Positions 1 to 8,667 of a stretch of DNA of 64,000 nucleotides are shown one piece after another. The notes under the pieces were generated by a model. It worked only from the letters and a program-made list of their open reading frames with translations, had not been told where the DNA came from and ran no database searches. The stretch is from Pseudidiomarina halophila. Lineage in GTDB: Bacteria; Pseudomonadota; Gammaproteobacteria; Enterobacterales; Alteromonadaceae. A program made the position numbers and the translations under genes. Position 1 is the stretch's first letter, and the number at the start of each line of letters is the position of its first letter. The DNA is taken from assembly GCF_003987215.1 (NCBI RefSeq), contig NZ_PIPW01000001.1, positions 434,001-498,000 on the forward strand, read 5' to 3'.

Positions 1-1
1 C

Positions 2-292
2 GATCGGCAAAATGACTTTGGCCATATCGGCGTAGCGATGGTCGATCCAACAACGCGTTCGGCGGGGTATGGTCGAGCGATGTTTGCCGCGATACTCAAG
101 AAAGGTTTCGAAGAACTGAACTTTCACCGCATCGACTTAAATGTCTTTGAATCTAATCCGCGCGCGCTGAAGTTCTACCAGGACGCCTTTGGCTTCAGGG
201 TTGAAGGCTTAGCGCGCGACACCATCAAAAAAGACGGCCATTATCAGGGCTGGTATACCCTGAGTCTGTTGCGTCCTGAATGGCAGGCTTAA
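2..292 (+). CDS. GNAT family N-acetyltransferase, 5'-truncated by the window edge
   Basis: The frame is open to the left edge, so only the C-terminal 96 or so residues are visible. They show the acetyl-CoA binding half of a GNAT fold: a degenerate pyrophosphate loop (TRSAGYGRAM), then the strand-helix segment with NPRALKFYQDAFGF, which matches the SxxAxxFYxxxGF signature of GNAT proteins. The family transfers an acetyl group from acetyl-CoA to an amine; the substrate cannot be told. The gene converges on the VOC gene and their stop codons overlap by 4 bp. The family call is firm; the specific function is unknown. Confidence 0.8.
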   Translation, partial: DRQNDFGHIGVAMVDPTTRSAGYGRAMFAAILKKGFEELNFHRIDLNVFESNPRALKFYQDAFGFRVEGLARDTIKKDGHYQGWYTLSLLRPEWQA

Positions 293-639
293 GACTCAGA
301 CCACACGGCGTACTCGTTGCCGCTGGGGCAGGTGAAATGAAAGCGACGGCCACCGGGAAAGTCAAAGATAGGCTTAACGATGGTGCCACCAGCTTTCTCA
401 ACGTCCTGTTGAGCTTGCTCTAAGGCACTGCTGTAAAGCACCACCAAAGCGCTCCCTTGTGCAGTGGTTGCCGTGAGCTCTGAACGATAAAAGCCGCCAT
501 CTAATCCCGCTCCCTGAATGGCGACGTAATCGGGACCGTAGTCCACGAAGCTCCAACCAAAGGCGTCGGTGAAAAACTTTTTCGTCGCTTCTATGTTGGT
601 TGCTGGCAGCTCTACATAATTAATTAATACATTAGCCAT
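289..639 (-). CDS. VOC (glyoxalase/bleomycin-resistance fold) family protein
   Basis: A protein of about 116 residues with one vicinal-oxygen-chelate module: an N-terminal beta strand (VLINYVELPATNIEATKKFF), a second half ending FDFPGGRRFHFTCPSGNEYAVWS. VOC proteins are small metal-dependent lyases, dioxygenases or resistance proteins; nothing here fixes a substrate. I start at the ATG giving MANVLINYVE (639) because the open frame extends upstream only as unconserved sequence reaching into dbpA. It lies about 29 bp downstream of dbpA on the same strand, so it may be co-transcribed. Its stop overlaps the convergent acetyltransferase by 4 bp. Confidence 0.8.
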   Translation of the reverse strand: MANVLINYVELPATNIEATKKFFTDAFGWSFVDYGPDYVAIQGAGLDGGFYRSELTATTAQGSALVVLYSSALEQAQQDVEKAGGTIVKPIFDFPGGRRFHFTCPSGNEYAVWSES

Positions 640-668
640 CGTCTGTAGTCCTTGCGTGAATCGGCGTG

Positions 669-2084
669 TTACAACGCCCATGCCCGAAAGCGTTTCGCTT
701 TGATTTTGTCGTTATTAATTAATGCGAGCGCATGATTTAGCTTCGAGGTTTTTACCGCCACATAAGCCCATTGTGCTTGCACCTTAATCTTACCAATATC
801 CTCGACACTCAGTTTTTTGTCGCGCGTAAGTGCGCCGACAATATCACCTGGACGCAATTTGTGTTTCTTGCCGCCGTTGATTTGCACTGTTGTGTACTCG
901 GCCTGTAAGGGGCGTGCGGCGGAGTTCAGGGCGGGTAACTCGAGCAACTTGATGGGAGCCGAGAGCGTGTCTTCGAGCATGCGCATCTTGTAATCATCTT
1001 TCGCGCCAATGAGCGTGACTGCAAGGCCTTCGGCACCCGCGCGCCCGGTACGGCCGATGCGGTGGGTGTGGGTCGCTAAATCGTGCGCCATGCCGACATT
1101 GATAACCAAATCGAGTTCGGCAATATCCAAACCGCGTGCGGCGAGGTCGGTGGCGACTAAGACGCGTCCGCTGCCATTGGCAAATTGCACCATGGTCTGA
1201 TCGCGATCTTTTTGTTCCAAATCACCGTGTAGCGCAAGGGTGCTGAATCCTTTGCTTTTGAGTGCATCAGCAATGCTTTGGGTTTCAACTTTGGTGGTGC
1301 AGAACACCATGCAATTGCCCGGTTGCAACTCCAGTAGTAACGCTCGTACCGCCTGCGCAGGTGAGGCATCTCCTAACTGATAGAAGCTTTGCTGAATTGA
1401 GGTTTGCGTTTTGCTTGCTGCTACTTTGATGATTTCAGCATCGGTACACACCTGTTTCGTCAGTTGGCGGATACCTTGCGGGTAGGTCGCGCTAAAGAGC
1501 AAGGTCTGGCGCACGCCAGGGGTCTTCGCGATAATACCGGCTAACTCGTCCTGAAAGCCCATTTCCAGCATGCGATCGGCTTCATCGAGAACCAAGGTTT
1601 GTAACTGCGCCAGGTTTAAGCGCTCAGCTTGTAAATGGTCCAATACGCGGCCTGGTGTCCCGACCAGAACATGGGCACCATGTTCAAGGGATGCCGCCTG
1701 TACCCGTGAAGGGGCGCCGCCACAAAGCGTTAATACCTTAACGTTTGCTAGTGACTTGGCTAAGCCACGAATCGCTTCAGCGACCTGCTCAGCGAGCTCA
1801 CGGGTGGGGCATAGTACCAGCGCCTGGGGAGCAAAGGAGTTGGTATCCAGCTTCGACAATAGGCCCAAGGCAAAGGCGACGGTTTTACCAGAGCCGGTTT
1901 CCGCCTGCACCACGACATCTTCACCACGCAGAATTTTCGGCAAACTGAACGCCTGTACGTCGGTCATTTGCTCGAACCCAGCGTCGTTCAGGCTGCTCAA
2001 TAGCGCATCGGACAGCTTAAGTTCGTTAAAGTGACGCACGGTTGGAGTTGTTTCTGGCGTGTTTGCTGGGCTTGATTCTGACAT
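669..2084 (-). CDS. dbpA: ATP-dependent RNA helicase DbpA
   Basis: A protein of 471 residues, close to the 457 of E. coli DbpA. DbpA unwinds RNA during 50S subunit assembly and is targeted to hairpin 92 of 23S rRNA by its C-terminal domain. Visible DEAD-box motifs in order: Walker A AETGSGKT, PTRELA, DEAD, SAT, ARGLD and HRIGRTGR. The last 75 residues (GDIVGALTRDKKLSVEDIGKIK to the C terminus) match the DbpA RNA-binding domain, which separates it from RhlE and SrmB. I prefer ATG at 2084; an in-frame GTG at 2096 would add four residues, and neither has a clear ribosome site. The VOC gene follows on the same strand. Confidence 0.93.
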   Translation of the reverse strand: MSESSPANTPETTPTVRHFNELKLSDALLSSLNDAGFEQMTDVQAFSLPKILRGEDVVVQAETGSGKTVAFALGLLSKLDTNSFAPQALVLCPTRELAEQVAEAIRGLAKSLANVKVLTLCGGAPSRVQAASLEHGAHVLVGTPGRVLDHLQAERLNLAQLQTLVLDEADRMLEMGFQDELAGIIAKTPGVRQTLLFSATYPQGIRQLTKQVCTDAEIIKVAASKTQTSIQQSFYQLGDASPAQAVRALLLELQPGNCMVFCTTKVETQSIADALKSKGFSTLALHGDLEQKDRDQTMVQFANGSGRVLVATDLAARGLDIAELDLVINVGMAHDLATHTHRIGRTGRAGAEGLAVTLIGAKDDYKMRMLEDTLSAPIKLLELPALNSAARPLQAEYTTVQINGGKKHKLRPGDIVGALTRDKKLSVEDIGKIKVQAQWAYVAVKTSKLNHALALINNDKIKAKRFRAWAL

Positions 2085-2236
2085 TGTTTTGTTCACTTAT
2101 TCGGAGATCGCGTGGCGAGGCGCATGGTGCCTAAAGCACTTACGCATAAGGCGCTTAAAATTAGCGCGCTAGTATAACAGACTCTGCACGCCGCGCGATC
2201 TTATCGATGTTTTTTGTCACCTTATTCAGGTGGCGT

Positions 2237-2626
2237 TCAGATCCGCGCCTCGAGCTCAATCTCGAGCATGAATTCGGGCAACGCCAGACCTTTCACTTCC
2301 AGCCAGGAACCAGTAGGAAAGTGCTTGGTATACAGCTCACCGCGATACTCTGACACCGCCAGAAACGCTGCCATATCAGTGGTAAAGACATTCTCAACGA
2401 TGACGTCGTCGAAGGTGCAGCCATAATGCGCGAGAACCTTCTTCAGGTCGGCATAGACGTTCTTCATCTGTTGCTCAATGTCGCCAGCGGCCGTCGGCAC
2501 GCCCTGATCATCCATACTTACCGCGCCTGAAATCTTGATTTCATCACCGATTTTAACGGCATGCGTGTAGCCATAAGCCTTTTCGACTTCCGGCCGTAAC
2601 TGAAAGTAATCCCGTTGAACGCCCAT
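2237..2626 (-). CDS. RidA/YjgF family protein
   Basis: A protein of 129 residues with the compact chorismate-mutase-like fold of the RidA family. Family members hydrolyse reactive enamine/imine intermediates released by PLP enzymes, or act in related small-molecule reactions. Recognisable features are the N-terminal AVKIGDEIKISGAVS strand, the QMKNVYADLKKVLAHYGCTFDDVI helix region and the C-terminal PEFMLEIELEARI, where canonical RidA has the arginine-containing active-site strand (R is present near the end). An AGGAG-like site precedes the start at 2626. It stands alone, so it is a RidA-family member of unknown substrate rather than the housekeeping RidA. Confidence 0.85.
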   Translation of the reverse strand: MGVQRDYFQLRPEVEKAYGYTHAVKIGDEIKISGAVSMDDQGVPTAAGDIEQQMKNVYADLKKVLAHYGCTFDDVIVENVFTTDMAAFLAVSEYRGELYTKHFPTGSWLEVKGLALPEFMLEIELEARI

Positions 2627-2715
2627 CTGCCTTGCTCCTCAGAACTGTTCGCATAAGCGACTTAAGAAGCTTTTAAGTTAGTTGAGGAAAGCGATGCTGG
2701 CAATGTTAGGTGGTG

Positions 2716-2750
2716 TGTGATCTGCTCACAAACGCTTTAAGTACTATACT
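2716..2750 (+). promoter_or_regulatory. Putative promoter with inverted repeat ahead of the MipA/OmpV gene
   Basis: TGTGA (2716-2720) and TCACA (2726-2730) form an inverted repeat with a 5-base centre, followed by a good -10 box TATACT (2745-2750). No -35 hexamer fits at 16-18 bp, so the repeat may be an activator site in its place. The centre is one base shorter than the canonical CRP operator, so CRP binding is doubtful. Confidence 0.35.
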
Positions 2751-2791
2751 CAAAGAAGTCTTTATAGAACGCATGTGGTGGAGGAATCTAA

Positions 2792-3619
2792 ATGAAAAAG
2801 GTTACAGGTTTGGCGTTGGCATTGTTCATACCTGCGCTTTGCTTTCAAACAGCATTAGCACAGGAAGATAAAGCAGCTCTGGTGCCTTTACCGTCGCTCG
2901 ATGATTTCTCGAGGGGAGAGGACGGCTGGAGCTTTGGGCTGGGCCTGGGTGTTGAATATGAATCTGCCTACGAAGGGTCGGATGAATTCGGCTTCGAAGC
3001 TCAGCCTGCCGGGGCGGTGCAATGGCGCAGCGGTGATAATATTTTCTACTTTGCCGGTGAAGCGCTGGGTTGGCGTGGTCTTCGCGATGACAAGTGGCTG
3101 TTAGAAGCGACCCTGGGCTTCGATGAGGGGCGCGAAGAAAGTGATTCCGATGAGGGTCATTTGGACGGACTCGGCACGACAGATGAGGGCGTTGAGCTCG
3201 TGCTTCAGGCGCGTCGTGCGTTCGATGCTGATTGGCGTTATTGGCTGGATGGCCGGGTTGTCGCCGGTGAAAACGGCAGCCTTGGTATTTTTGGCGTGGG
3301 TCGTCGCTTCGGCGAGCGGACCGACGGATCCGGTTCTGAATTTTCTGTCGTTGCAGTGTTCCACGATAGCGATCTTGCCAACGAACAGTTTGGCGTAAAC
3401 TCAATGCAGGCAGCTGCATCGGGGCTGGATGAAACCTATCTGAGCGGAGGCTTTCGCTCGATTGGCGCCCACTACAATTATCGCAATTACATCAACGATA
3501 ATTGGCAGATTTTCGGCGAAGTGCTCTATGAGCGCTACAGTAGCGACATTACGGACAGCCCCGTAGCTCGCAACGACTATGAAGCCGAAGTCGGCATCGG
3601 CTTCATTTACGTGTTCTAG
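2792..3619 (+). CDS. MipA/OmpV family outer-membrane protein
   Basis: A protein of 275 residues with a signal peptide ending near residue 23 (TALA followed by QED), then alternating amphipathic strands and a C-terminal aromatic residue (IGFIYVF), the outer-membrane insertion signature. The segment GLGLGVEYESAYEGSDEF matches the first strands of the MipA/OmpV family, where members are barrels that scaffold MltA/PBP1B (MipA) or respond to salt (OmpV). A strong AGGAG site lies about 8 bases before the ATG. It is a single-gene unit with its own promoter-like region. The family is clear; the physiological role is not. Confidence 0.88.
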   Translation: MKKVTGLALALFIPALCFQTALAQEDKAALVPLPSLDDFSRGEDGWSFGLGLGVEYESAYEGSDEFGFEAQPAGAVQWRSGDNIFYFAGEALGWRGLRDDKWLLEATLGFDEGREESDSDEGHLDGLGTTDEGVELVLQARRAFDADWRYWLDGRVVAGENGSLGIFGVGRRFGERTDGSGSEFSVVAVFHDSDLANEQFGVNSMQAAASGLDETYLSGGFRSIGAHYNYRNYINDNWQIFGEVLYERYSSDITDSPVARNDYEAEVGIGFIYVF

Positions 3620-3807
3620 GATGCCTTAGCCACCTGGCACCGAGACTGGCGAATCTATCATGTAGCCATCCGCGCATGGTCAGGCCCTCGGTGCTGCTTT
3701 AAGGCCTATAAACTCATCGGCATTCAGGACCCATCGAACTCTGCAACCGCGTCAGCAGGTTGCTGTCCGGCCAGGAGCCGGTGGCAAAACGCTGGTTCGC
3801 CGGAACA

Positions 3808-5745
3808 TCAAGATTCGGGCATTTCAAGGGCGCCGAACATCTGGCCGATGATGCTGTACAGGTTTTGCTGGTCGAATTCGTAATCGGTTTCGGTGTGCAC
3901 GCGATGAACGAAAACCAAGTCAGAGCTTGGGTAAACACCGAGCATGTGGATGCCAACACCAGTATGGAAGAACGCGCGGTGGGGGCGCTTATCGTTGGGG
4001 TTGATGACGTTCCAGAGCATGCCATATCCGAAGTCCATGTAGCGATTGGTTAAGGAGTAGGACGTGGTGCTTTGCTCAATCCACTGACGTGACAAAATAC
4101 GCTGGCCATTCCACACACCGAAGTTTTCATAGAGCTGCCCGTAAAGGGCCATATCATAAGCAGACATACGAAAATGGAAAGCTGGGAATTTTGATTTCTC
4201 AGGTTCATATTGATAAAAACCATCCACCTCAAGCTGACTGATATCAGTGTCATCATCAATGGTCGTGTAGCGTCCCTTAAAATCTTGCATACCTAGCGGC
4301 TTAGCAATTTCCCGGTGGAAGGCGGTGTAGATTGATTCGCCCGTCAACTTTTCAAAAATCGCGCCGGCGACGTTGAAGTCCCAGTTGTTGTAAATGTACT
4401 GCTCACCAGGCTTGAATTCACCGCGTGGCGGCATTGCTGCAAGCATACCCTTTGATGTTGCGGCAGAGGGTAAATAGATACCGGAGCGAGATTTCAGCAG
4501 TTGAGCTAACGTAGCTGTTTTCTCGGTCGCGGTAAGCGGTGTCGAATCATCAATGCCCAATTCAGCCAAAGTCGCGTCAAGGTCGATAACACCACGCTCA
4601 ACGTAAATGCCGTAAAGCGAATTCAGCATGGCCTTGCGAATGGAGTGGATGGTGTGCTTGTCATGAATGTCGCCAAACTCAAACACTACTTCTCCGGCGC
4701 GCATGAGTACCATGGACGAGGTGCCCGTGGTTTGCAGAAACTGCTCTAACTCGCCTAGCTTGTCGTTATTAAAGGATGACTTGCTGTCAAAACAGACCGG
4801 GTTTTTAATCGCGGCGACTGCTCGGCGCAGAATGTCCTGCTGCGCCGCAGCATTCGCTTCTGGGCCGCCGCCCAGGACAATCGTCTGCGAGTTGCCAAGT
4901 GTGGCCTCGGTAAGGTTACTCGGCAACCCGGGCGCGATGACATGGCCCGCGGCCGGATAAATGGTTGTTGTCACCCGCGATGCCAGTCCTGCTGTAGCAA
5001 GCTGCGTCTGGATGGCCTGTGCCATTTCGTCGGCAGGCCAGAGCTGGTCATCTGCACCGGCAAACAACAACACTTCTGCCTGAATAGAATCGACAGCAAT
5101 GCGCGCTGCGGCGGCATCTGCATGTTGTAAATCCTGCTGAAAGTAGCCTCGGCCAACAAAACGTTGCGCCGAATAATCAGGTTTTGAGTGACGCGGCACA
5201 AAGGTCAGCGGCTCGCCATTGAGGGTCCAGGCTGACGCCTTAGTATCACCCATCGCACCCCAAACATGGGAACTGGGCGAAATTGCCATCACCGGGCCAT
5301 AGTCGCTGAAGTTAGCACCGAGTACTAAAGCAAGTTCTGCACCTCGTGAGCTGCCTATAACAGGCACTTGCTGGCACTGATTGCGACTCAGTTGTGTTGA
5401 GGTATCAATATAGTTAAGCGCCGCATCAAAATACTCAAGTGGAATACTGTTAAGCGTTTCCGGCAAATTTGGCAGGCCAAAATAGCCGACGGCAAGCGCT
5501 GCAATACCTTCTTCAGCAAGAGCTTGTGCGGTCGCTTTGGCACCACCTAATCCGCCATCTGAGCCGCCTAGCACGATCACTGTTGGGATCGCTTCTTCGC
5601 TCGTTTTTGGCGCAATCAAGAGCGCCTGAAAATCGCTTTGGTCAATACGTTGCACCTGTAAATGCTCTGGATAACCAGCTTCATTACAGCCGCTCAAAAG
5701 GAGTGCAGAGGCCACTAGCCCCATGCGTATGCTATTAATAATCAT
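3808..5745 (-). CDS. Lipoprotein fusing a BAAT-type alpha/beta hydrolase to a serine beta-lactamase-like domain
   Basis: A protein of 645 residues. Residues 1-20 form a lipoprotein signal with lipobox LLSGC (Cys20). Residues 35-315 resemble the C-terminal domain of acyl-CoA thioester hydrolase/bile-acid-CoA:amino acid N-acyltransferases: nucleophile elbow GSSRG (Ser133), an acidic GADD (about 230-233) and GH at His268. Residues 320-645 resemble class C beta-lactamase/esterase family proteins with S-x-x-K (Ser368-Lys371, SIRK), a Tyr-containing YNN (451-453) and HTG (594-596) in place of KTG. All catalytic residues of both halves appear present. Both activities would face the periplasm or outer membrane. 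It likely acts on acyl esters, thioesters or amides; resistance activity should not be assumed. The gene is single and ends close to the MipA-like gene. Confidence 0.8.
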   Translation of the reverse strand: MIINSIRMGLVASALLLSGCNEAGYPEHLQVQRIDQSDFQALLIAPKTSEEAIPTVIVLGGSDGGLGGAKATAQALAEEGIAALAVGYFGLPNLPETLNSIPLEYFDAALNYIDTSTQLSRNQCQQVPVIGSSRGAELALVLGANFSDYGPVMAISPSSHVWGAMGDTKASAWTLNGEPLTFVPRHSKPDYSAQRFVGRGYFQQDLQHADAAAARIAVDSIQAEVLLFAGADDQLWPADEMAQAIQTQLATAGLASRVTTTIYPAAGHVIAPGLPSNLTEATLGNSQTIVLGGGPEANAAAQQDILRRAVAAIKNPVCFDSKSSFNNDKLGELEQFLQTTGTSSMVLMRAGEVVFEFGDIHDKHTIHSIRKAMLNSLYGIYVERGVIDLDATLAELGIDDSTPLTATEKTATLAQLLKSRSGIYLPSAATSKGMLAAMPPRGEFKPGEQYIYNNWDFNVAGAIFEKLTGESIYTAFHREIAKPLGMQDFKGRYTTIDDDTDISQLEVDGFYQYEPEKSKFPAFHFRMSAYDMALYGQLYENFGVWNGQRILSRQWIEQSTTSYSLTNRYMDFGYGMLWNVINPNDKRPHRAFFHTGVGIHMLGVYPSSDLVFVHRVHTETDYEFDQQNLYSIIGQMFGALEMPES

Positions 5746-5802
5746 GATTTTTTCTCTTTTTTTTATTTATTACACCCGCAAGCGGTTGCAGAGGCAAGTT
5801 GA

Positions 5803-5964
5803 ATTTGTAAACAGGTGTTAGAGGATGTCACGGGCGGTATTCGGGTCGGGTATCCCAAAGCTTTAATCGTTCGACCTAACGGTGATACTGCGGCAGCGGG
5901 AGTAGTGCCGGATCAACCTATCGGCAACCTAGACCAGGCGCTTAACTATATTAAATCGCAGTAG
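5803..5964 (+). pseudogene. C-terminal remnant of an S41 family (carboxy-terminal processing type) peptidase gene
   Basis: Between two minus-strand genes, a plus-strand frame with no plausible full-length start encodes about 53 residues. These include DVTGGIRVGYPKALIVRPNG, then AAGVVPDQPIGNLDQALNYIKSQ and a stop. This is the pattern of the S41 peptidase C terminus: the end of the catalytic core, a G-x-V-P-D turn and a final helix with ALxYI. A stop (5800-5802) cuts the frame just upstream and the catalytic Ser/Lys region is absent, so this is a decayed 3' end. The rest was probably lost when the neighbouring genes were inserted or the region rearranged. Confidence 0.6.
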
Positions 5965-5969
5965 TGCTG

Positions 5970-6776
5970 CTACTTATCGAGCTTCAGCATCAATGCTAAA
6001 AGCTCGCTCATGACTAAATCAGGCTCGTCAAATTGTACAAAATGGCCGCTTTTTTCAGTTAAAACAGATTTACCTTGGGGAAACGCATTTGCCCATTTTT
6101 GCCATAGTTCTCCCCACATTTTCCTTCCTCGATCGGTAAAGAATAAGTTAGGTGGGTTTTCCATTTTCTTTACTGAAGTAATGACCGTTACAGGCATATC
6201 TTTAATTTGAGGATAATCCGGTAATGGGCGCTTACTCCAAAAGTCCAAATATTGATTAGACATTCCGTGTTTCATATCTGCGAGTTTGATTTGAGCAATT
6301 TCTTCATTGCCTTTTTCCAGGTCTATGGCGCGTAAAATATCAACATCATGCTCGGACGAAGGATCTAACATCATCAGCGCTTTGATCTGTTCGGGGTAAG
6401 CTGCCGCAAAGTCTCTTGCAATACTTCCCCCATAAGAGTGAGCGACAACTATGACAGGTTGTCGAATACCTAATTCAGTTAGCAAAGCGCTAGCTTGGTC
6501 AGCATAGTCTCGCGAAGTAAAGTGCTGCTTGATTGCAGTAGAGTTACCATTACCGACTCGAGAATAGCGAATAACTTTTGCGTGCTCTGATATTTTTTCA
6601 AAAACGGGTTCCCATTCAGACATGCCTGCGCTGCCGCCGGCCTCCAAGAGAATGACTTCACTGCCATTCCCTGCAATCTCATATTCGAGATCATACCCCT
6701 TAACTTTCACAAAATCGGGATTAGCAAAAGCAACCACAGGAAATACCAAAGCAAGAAACAACCAACCAAACTTCAT
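5970..6776 (-). CDS. Exported alpha/beta hydrolase
   Basis: A protein of 268 residues with an N-terminal signal peptide (MKFGWLFLALVFPVVAFA) and a classic alpha/beta-hydrolase core. The oxyanion strand carries LLEAGGSAGMSEW, the nucleophile elbow is AHSYGGS (Ser114), and the catalytic His lies in KSGHFVQFDEPD (about residue 245). The acid is probably the Asp of LDPSS. Such proteins hydrolyse esters, lactones or peptides; export to the periplasm is suggested by the signal. Base composition is low in G and C compared with the core genes, as for the following cluster. No operon partner. Confidence 0.8.
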   Translation of the reverse strand: MKFGWLFLALVFPVVAFANPDFVKVKGYDLEYEIAGNGSEVILLEAGGSAGMSEWEPVFEKISEHAKVIRYSRVGNGNSTAIKQHFTSRDYADQASALLTELGIRQPVIVVAHSYGGSIARDFAAAYPEQIKALMMLDPSSEHDVDILRAIDLEKGNEEIAQIKLADMKHGMSNQYLDFWSKRPLPDYPQIKDMPVTVITSVKKMENPPNLFFTDRGRKMWGELWQKWANAFPQGKSVLTEKSGHFVQFDEPDLVMSELLALMLKLDK

Positions 6777-6888
6777 TATTTTTCCTTAAAAATCTAACCG
6801 CTCATTAGGGGAGGTTATTGCAGAAGATGCCGGTACAAAATAATATCAGAGCTACTCTGTAATGTCTGTTCGGAGTCAGGAGCAAATG

Positions 6889-7293
6889 ATGACTATGCGA
6901 GTCGCTTTAAAAGTTCTTATGGTTTGGGCGGGGATCCTTGTCCTGGCTATTGCCAACGGATTACTGCGCGAGTCTGTACTTCTACCCACTTTTGGCACTC
7001 CGGCCGCACTCGTACTAAGTGGACTGATACTCTCAGGCTTGATCCTTGTCGTCGCGTATTTGTCGCTTCCCTGGCTGCAGCTTAAAAGCAACGCTCAGCT
7101 GTTTTTGGTTGGGATAAGCTGGCTCGTTCTGACGCTTGTTTTTGAATTTTCATTCGGCCTTTGGCAAGGCAAGTCGTGGCCTGAATTGCTTGAGGCCTAC
7201 TCATTTAAAGACGGCAATATCTGGCTTGTGGTTCTTCTGATAACAACTTTTTCGCCGTATGTGGCGGCTAGGCTTAGAGGTTGGTGGAAGTGA
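6889..7293 (+). CDS. Small integral membrane protein of unknown function
   Basis: About 134 residues with four predicted membrane segments (near 5-24, 38-60, 68-88 and 110-127) and a short basic C terminus (RLRGWWK). I see no family motif. I choose the ATG at 6889 because AGGAG (6878-6882) is six bases upstream; in-frame ATGs at 6862, 6886 and 6895 are alternatives. No operon partner; the next gene starts about 290 bp later. Confidence 0.6.
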   Translation: MTMRVALKVLMVWAGILVLAIANGLLRESVLLPTFGTPAALVLSGLILSGLILVVAYLSLPWLQLKSNAQLFLVGISWLVLTLVFEFSFGLWQGKSWPELLEAYSFKDGNIWLVVLLITTFSPYVAARLRGWWK

Positions 7294-7585
7294 GTCTGGT
7301 AAAGGGTGATTTTACTGAACAGTTTACGTAACTGAGTGTTGTTCCGAATTGTTCGCTTTGGAGGCTGCACCGACTGTCAGCTGATTGGTTTGAGGTTACC
7401 ATGCGCATAGCGGATTAAAAATGATGTCACCACGAGAGTACAACCCTCTCAAACTGGCAAGTTAGCACTGTCCGTTTTAGCGGGGGCAACTACACTATTC
7501 GCCGACTTGCTCGAACAAAAAGACTTTGTTACATTGTTTCAATGAAATAACAAAAATAATAAAATTTCTTTCAAAAGGATGTGTC

Positions 7586-8665
7586 GTGAAAGCAAGGATA
7601 CTTTTCCCGCTGTTATTTATCTTGGTTGTATTAACGTCATTACTCTCTGGCTGCGCTAGCACTCCCAAATCGAGTAAACATCACCAAGGTAAAATTAAAC
7701 ACGACCTTTTCCCACCTTACGCTGATCGGTCGCTTGATATTCACGTGCAAGAAGCGCTTATGCGTCGTGGGTTAATTCAAGATGTTCGCGGTGAGGTTTT
7801 ACCTGCGAGTAAGCACAGCTGCCCTATTTATACATACTGGGAGCCAGAGTCGTTTACCTCGGATTATATGAAAGAGAATTTTATCCCGCTATACGATGGT
7901 ATCCATCTCACTATTGTCGAACGCCGGGATGAATTGTTTATTGAGTCGCGTGACGGTTCTAGCCTTCCGCTTACGACGGTAACTATCGAAAAAATTAAAT
8001 CAGCACTGCCAAAACGAGCGTTCCTCCGATTCGACTTGCAGCAGGTTAGGAACACTAAACGTTTGGCGTCGGTAGGTGCGAGTTTAAGAGCTCAGTTTGT
8101 AACGGACGTGGTAACTTTGGTCACGGCGATCGAAGTTTTGCCGCGTGCTCGCAATGTTTATGTGGATATAAACAATGTAAAAGCCATCTGGGATGACGGG
8201 CGCGTTTTCGCAAGAAACGAGGAAAGTATTAGCGATGTGCTCTACCAAACCTTTACTACTATGGTTGAGCGGAATGATTACAATTTATCTGCCGACAGTA
8301 TAAGTGTAACGGGTAATTTACTTGGTGTGTGCCAGCAGTTAACTAATTTTGTTTATGCACCGGAACAGCCACTGACACAAGCCGTTGAAGGTAATGTTCC
8401 CCTGACTTCAGTGATATTAGGTTTGCCGAAAAATGCGAACTTCAATCGATTAAATGATCAACGGAACTTAATCGCTTCTGGAAAATATCTTCGTTTCGAT
8501 GGACAGGTGGTGCAATTAGCAGATCAGCTTGCAGTCGGAAAAGTTAAAACAAATTGCGAAACGTTAAGCCCTACCGACCCAGACTATCGTTATTGCCAAG
8601 TGCGACATAACGATGAAGTGGAAACAAATGATGAAACTGTCATCATTCGCACAGGGAATAACTAG
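7586..8665 (+). CDS. Unknown lipoprotein, first gene of an unrecognised five-gene membrane cluster
   Basis: About 359 residues. A GTG start at 7586 is preferred: AAAGGA lies 6-10 bases upstream and the protein then begins with a textbook lipoprotein signal (basic VKAR, hydrophobic stretch, lipobox LLSGC, Cys23). An upstream in-frame ATG (7526) would bury this signal. After Cys23 comes a hydrophilic, mixed alpha/beta protein of about 335 residues, with three to four further cysteines (HSCPIY, GVCQQ, NCETL, RYCQ), which fits an oxidised periplasmic protein. I recognise no domain. It ends two bases before the next gene, so translation is probably coupled. G+C is visibly lower than in the flanking helicase genes. 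Confidence 0.75.
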   Translation: MKARILFPLLFILVVLTSLLSGCASTPKSSKHHQGKIKHDLFPPYADRSLDIHVQEALMRRGLIQDVRGEVLPASKHSCPIYTYWEPESFTSDYMKENFIPLYDGIHLTIVERRDELFIESRDGSSLPLTTVTIEKIKSALPKRAFLRFDLQQVRNTKRLASVGASLRAQFVTDVVTLVTAIEVLPRARNVYVDINNVKAIWDDGRVFARNEESISDVLYQTFTTMVERNDYNLSADSISVTGNLLGVCQQLTNFVYAPEQPLTQAVEGNVPLTSVILGLPKNANFNRLNDQRNLIASGKYLRFDGQVVQLADQLAVGKVKTNCETLSPTDPDYRYCQVRHNDEVETNDETVIIRTGNN

Positions 8666-8667
8666 CT

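Noticed and set aside
2716-2730. Canonical CRP operator
   Set aside because: Half sites are right but the centre is 5 bases, not 6.
7426-7548. Short open frame just before the unknown cluster encoding a protein-like stretch (GKLALSVLAGATTLFADLL)
   Set aside because: Has no start codon or ribosome site and ends before the lipoprotein; may be a decayed fragment but too weak to call.
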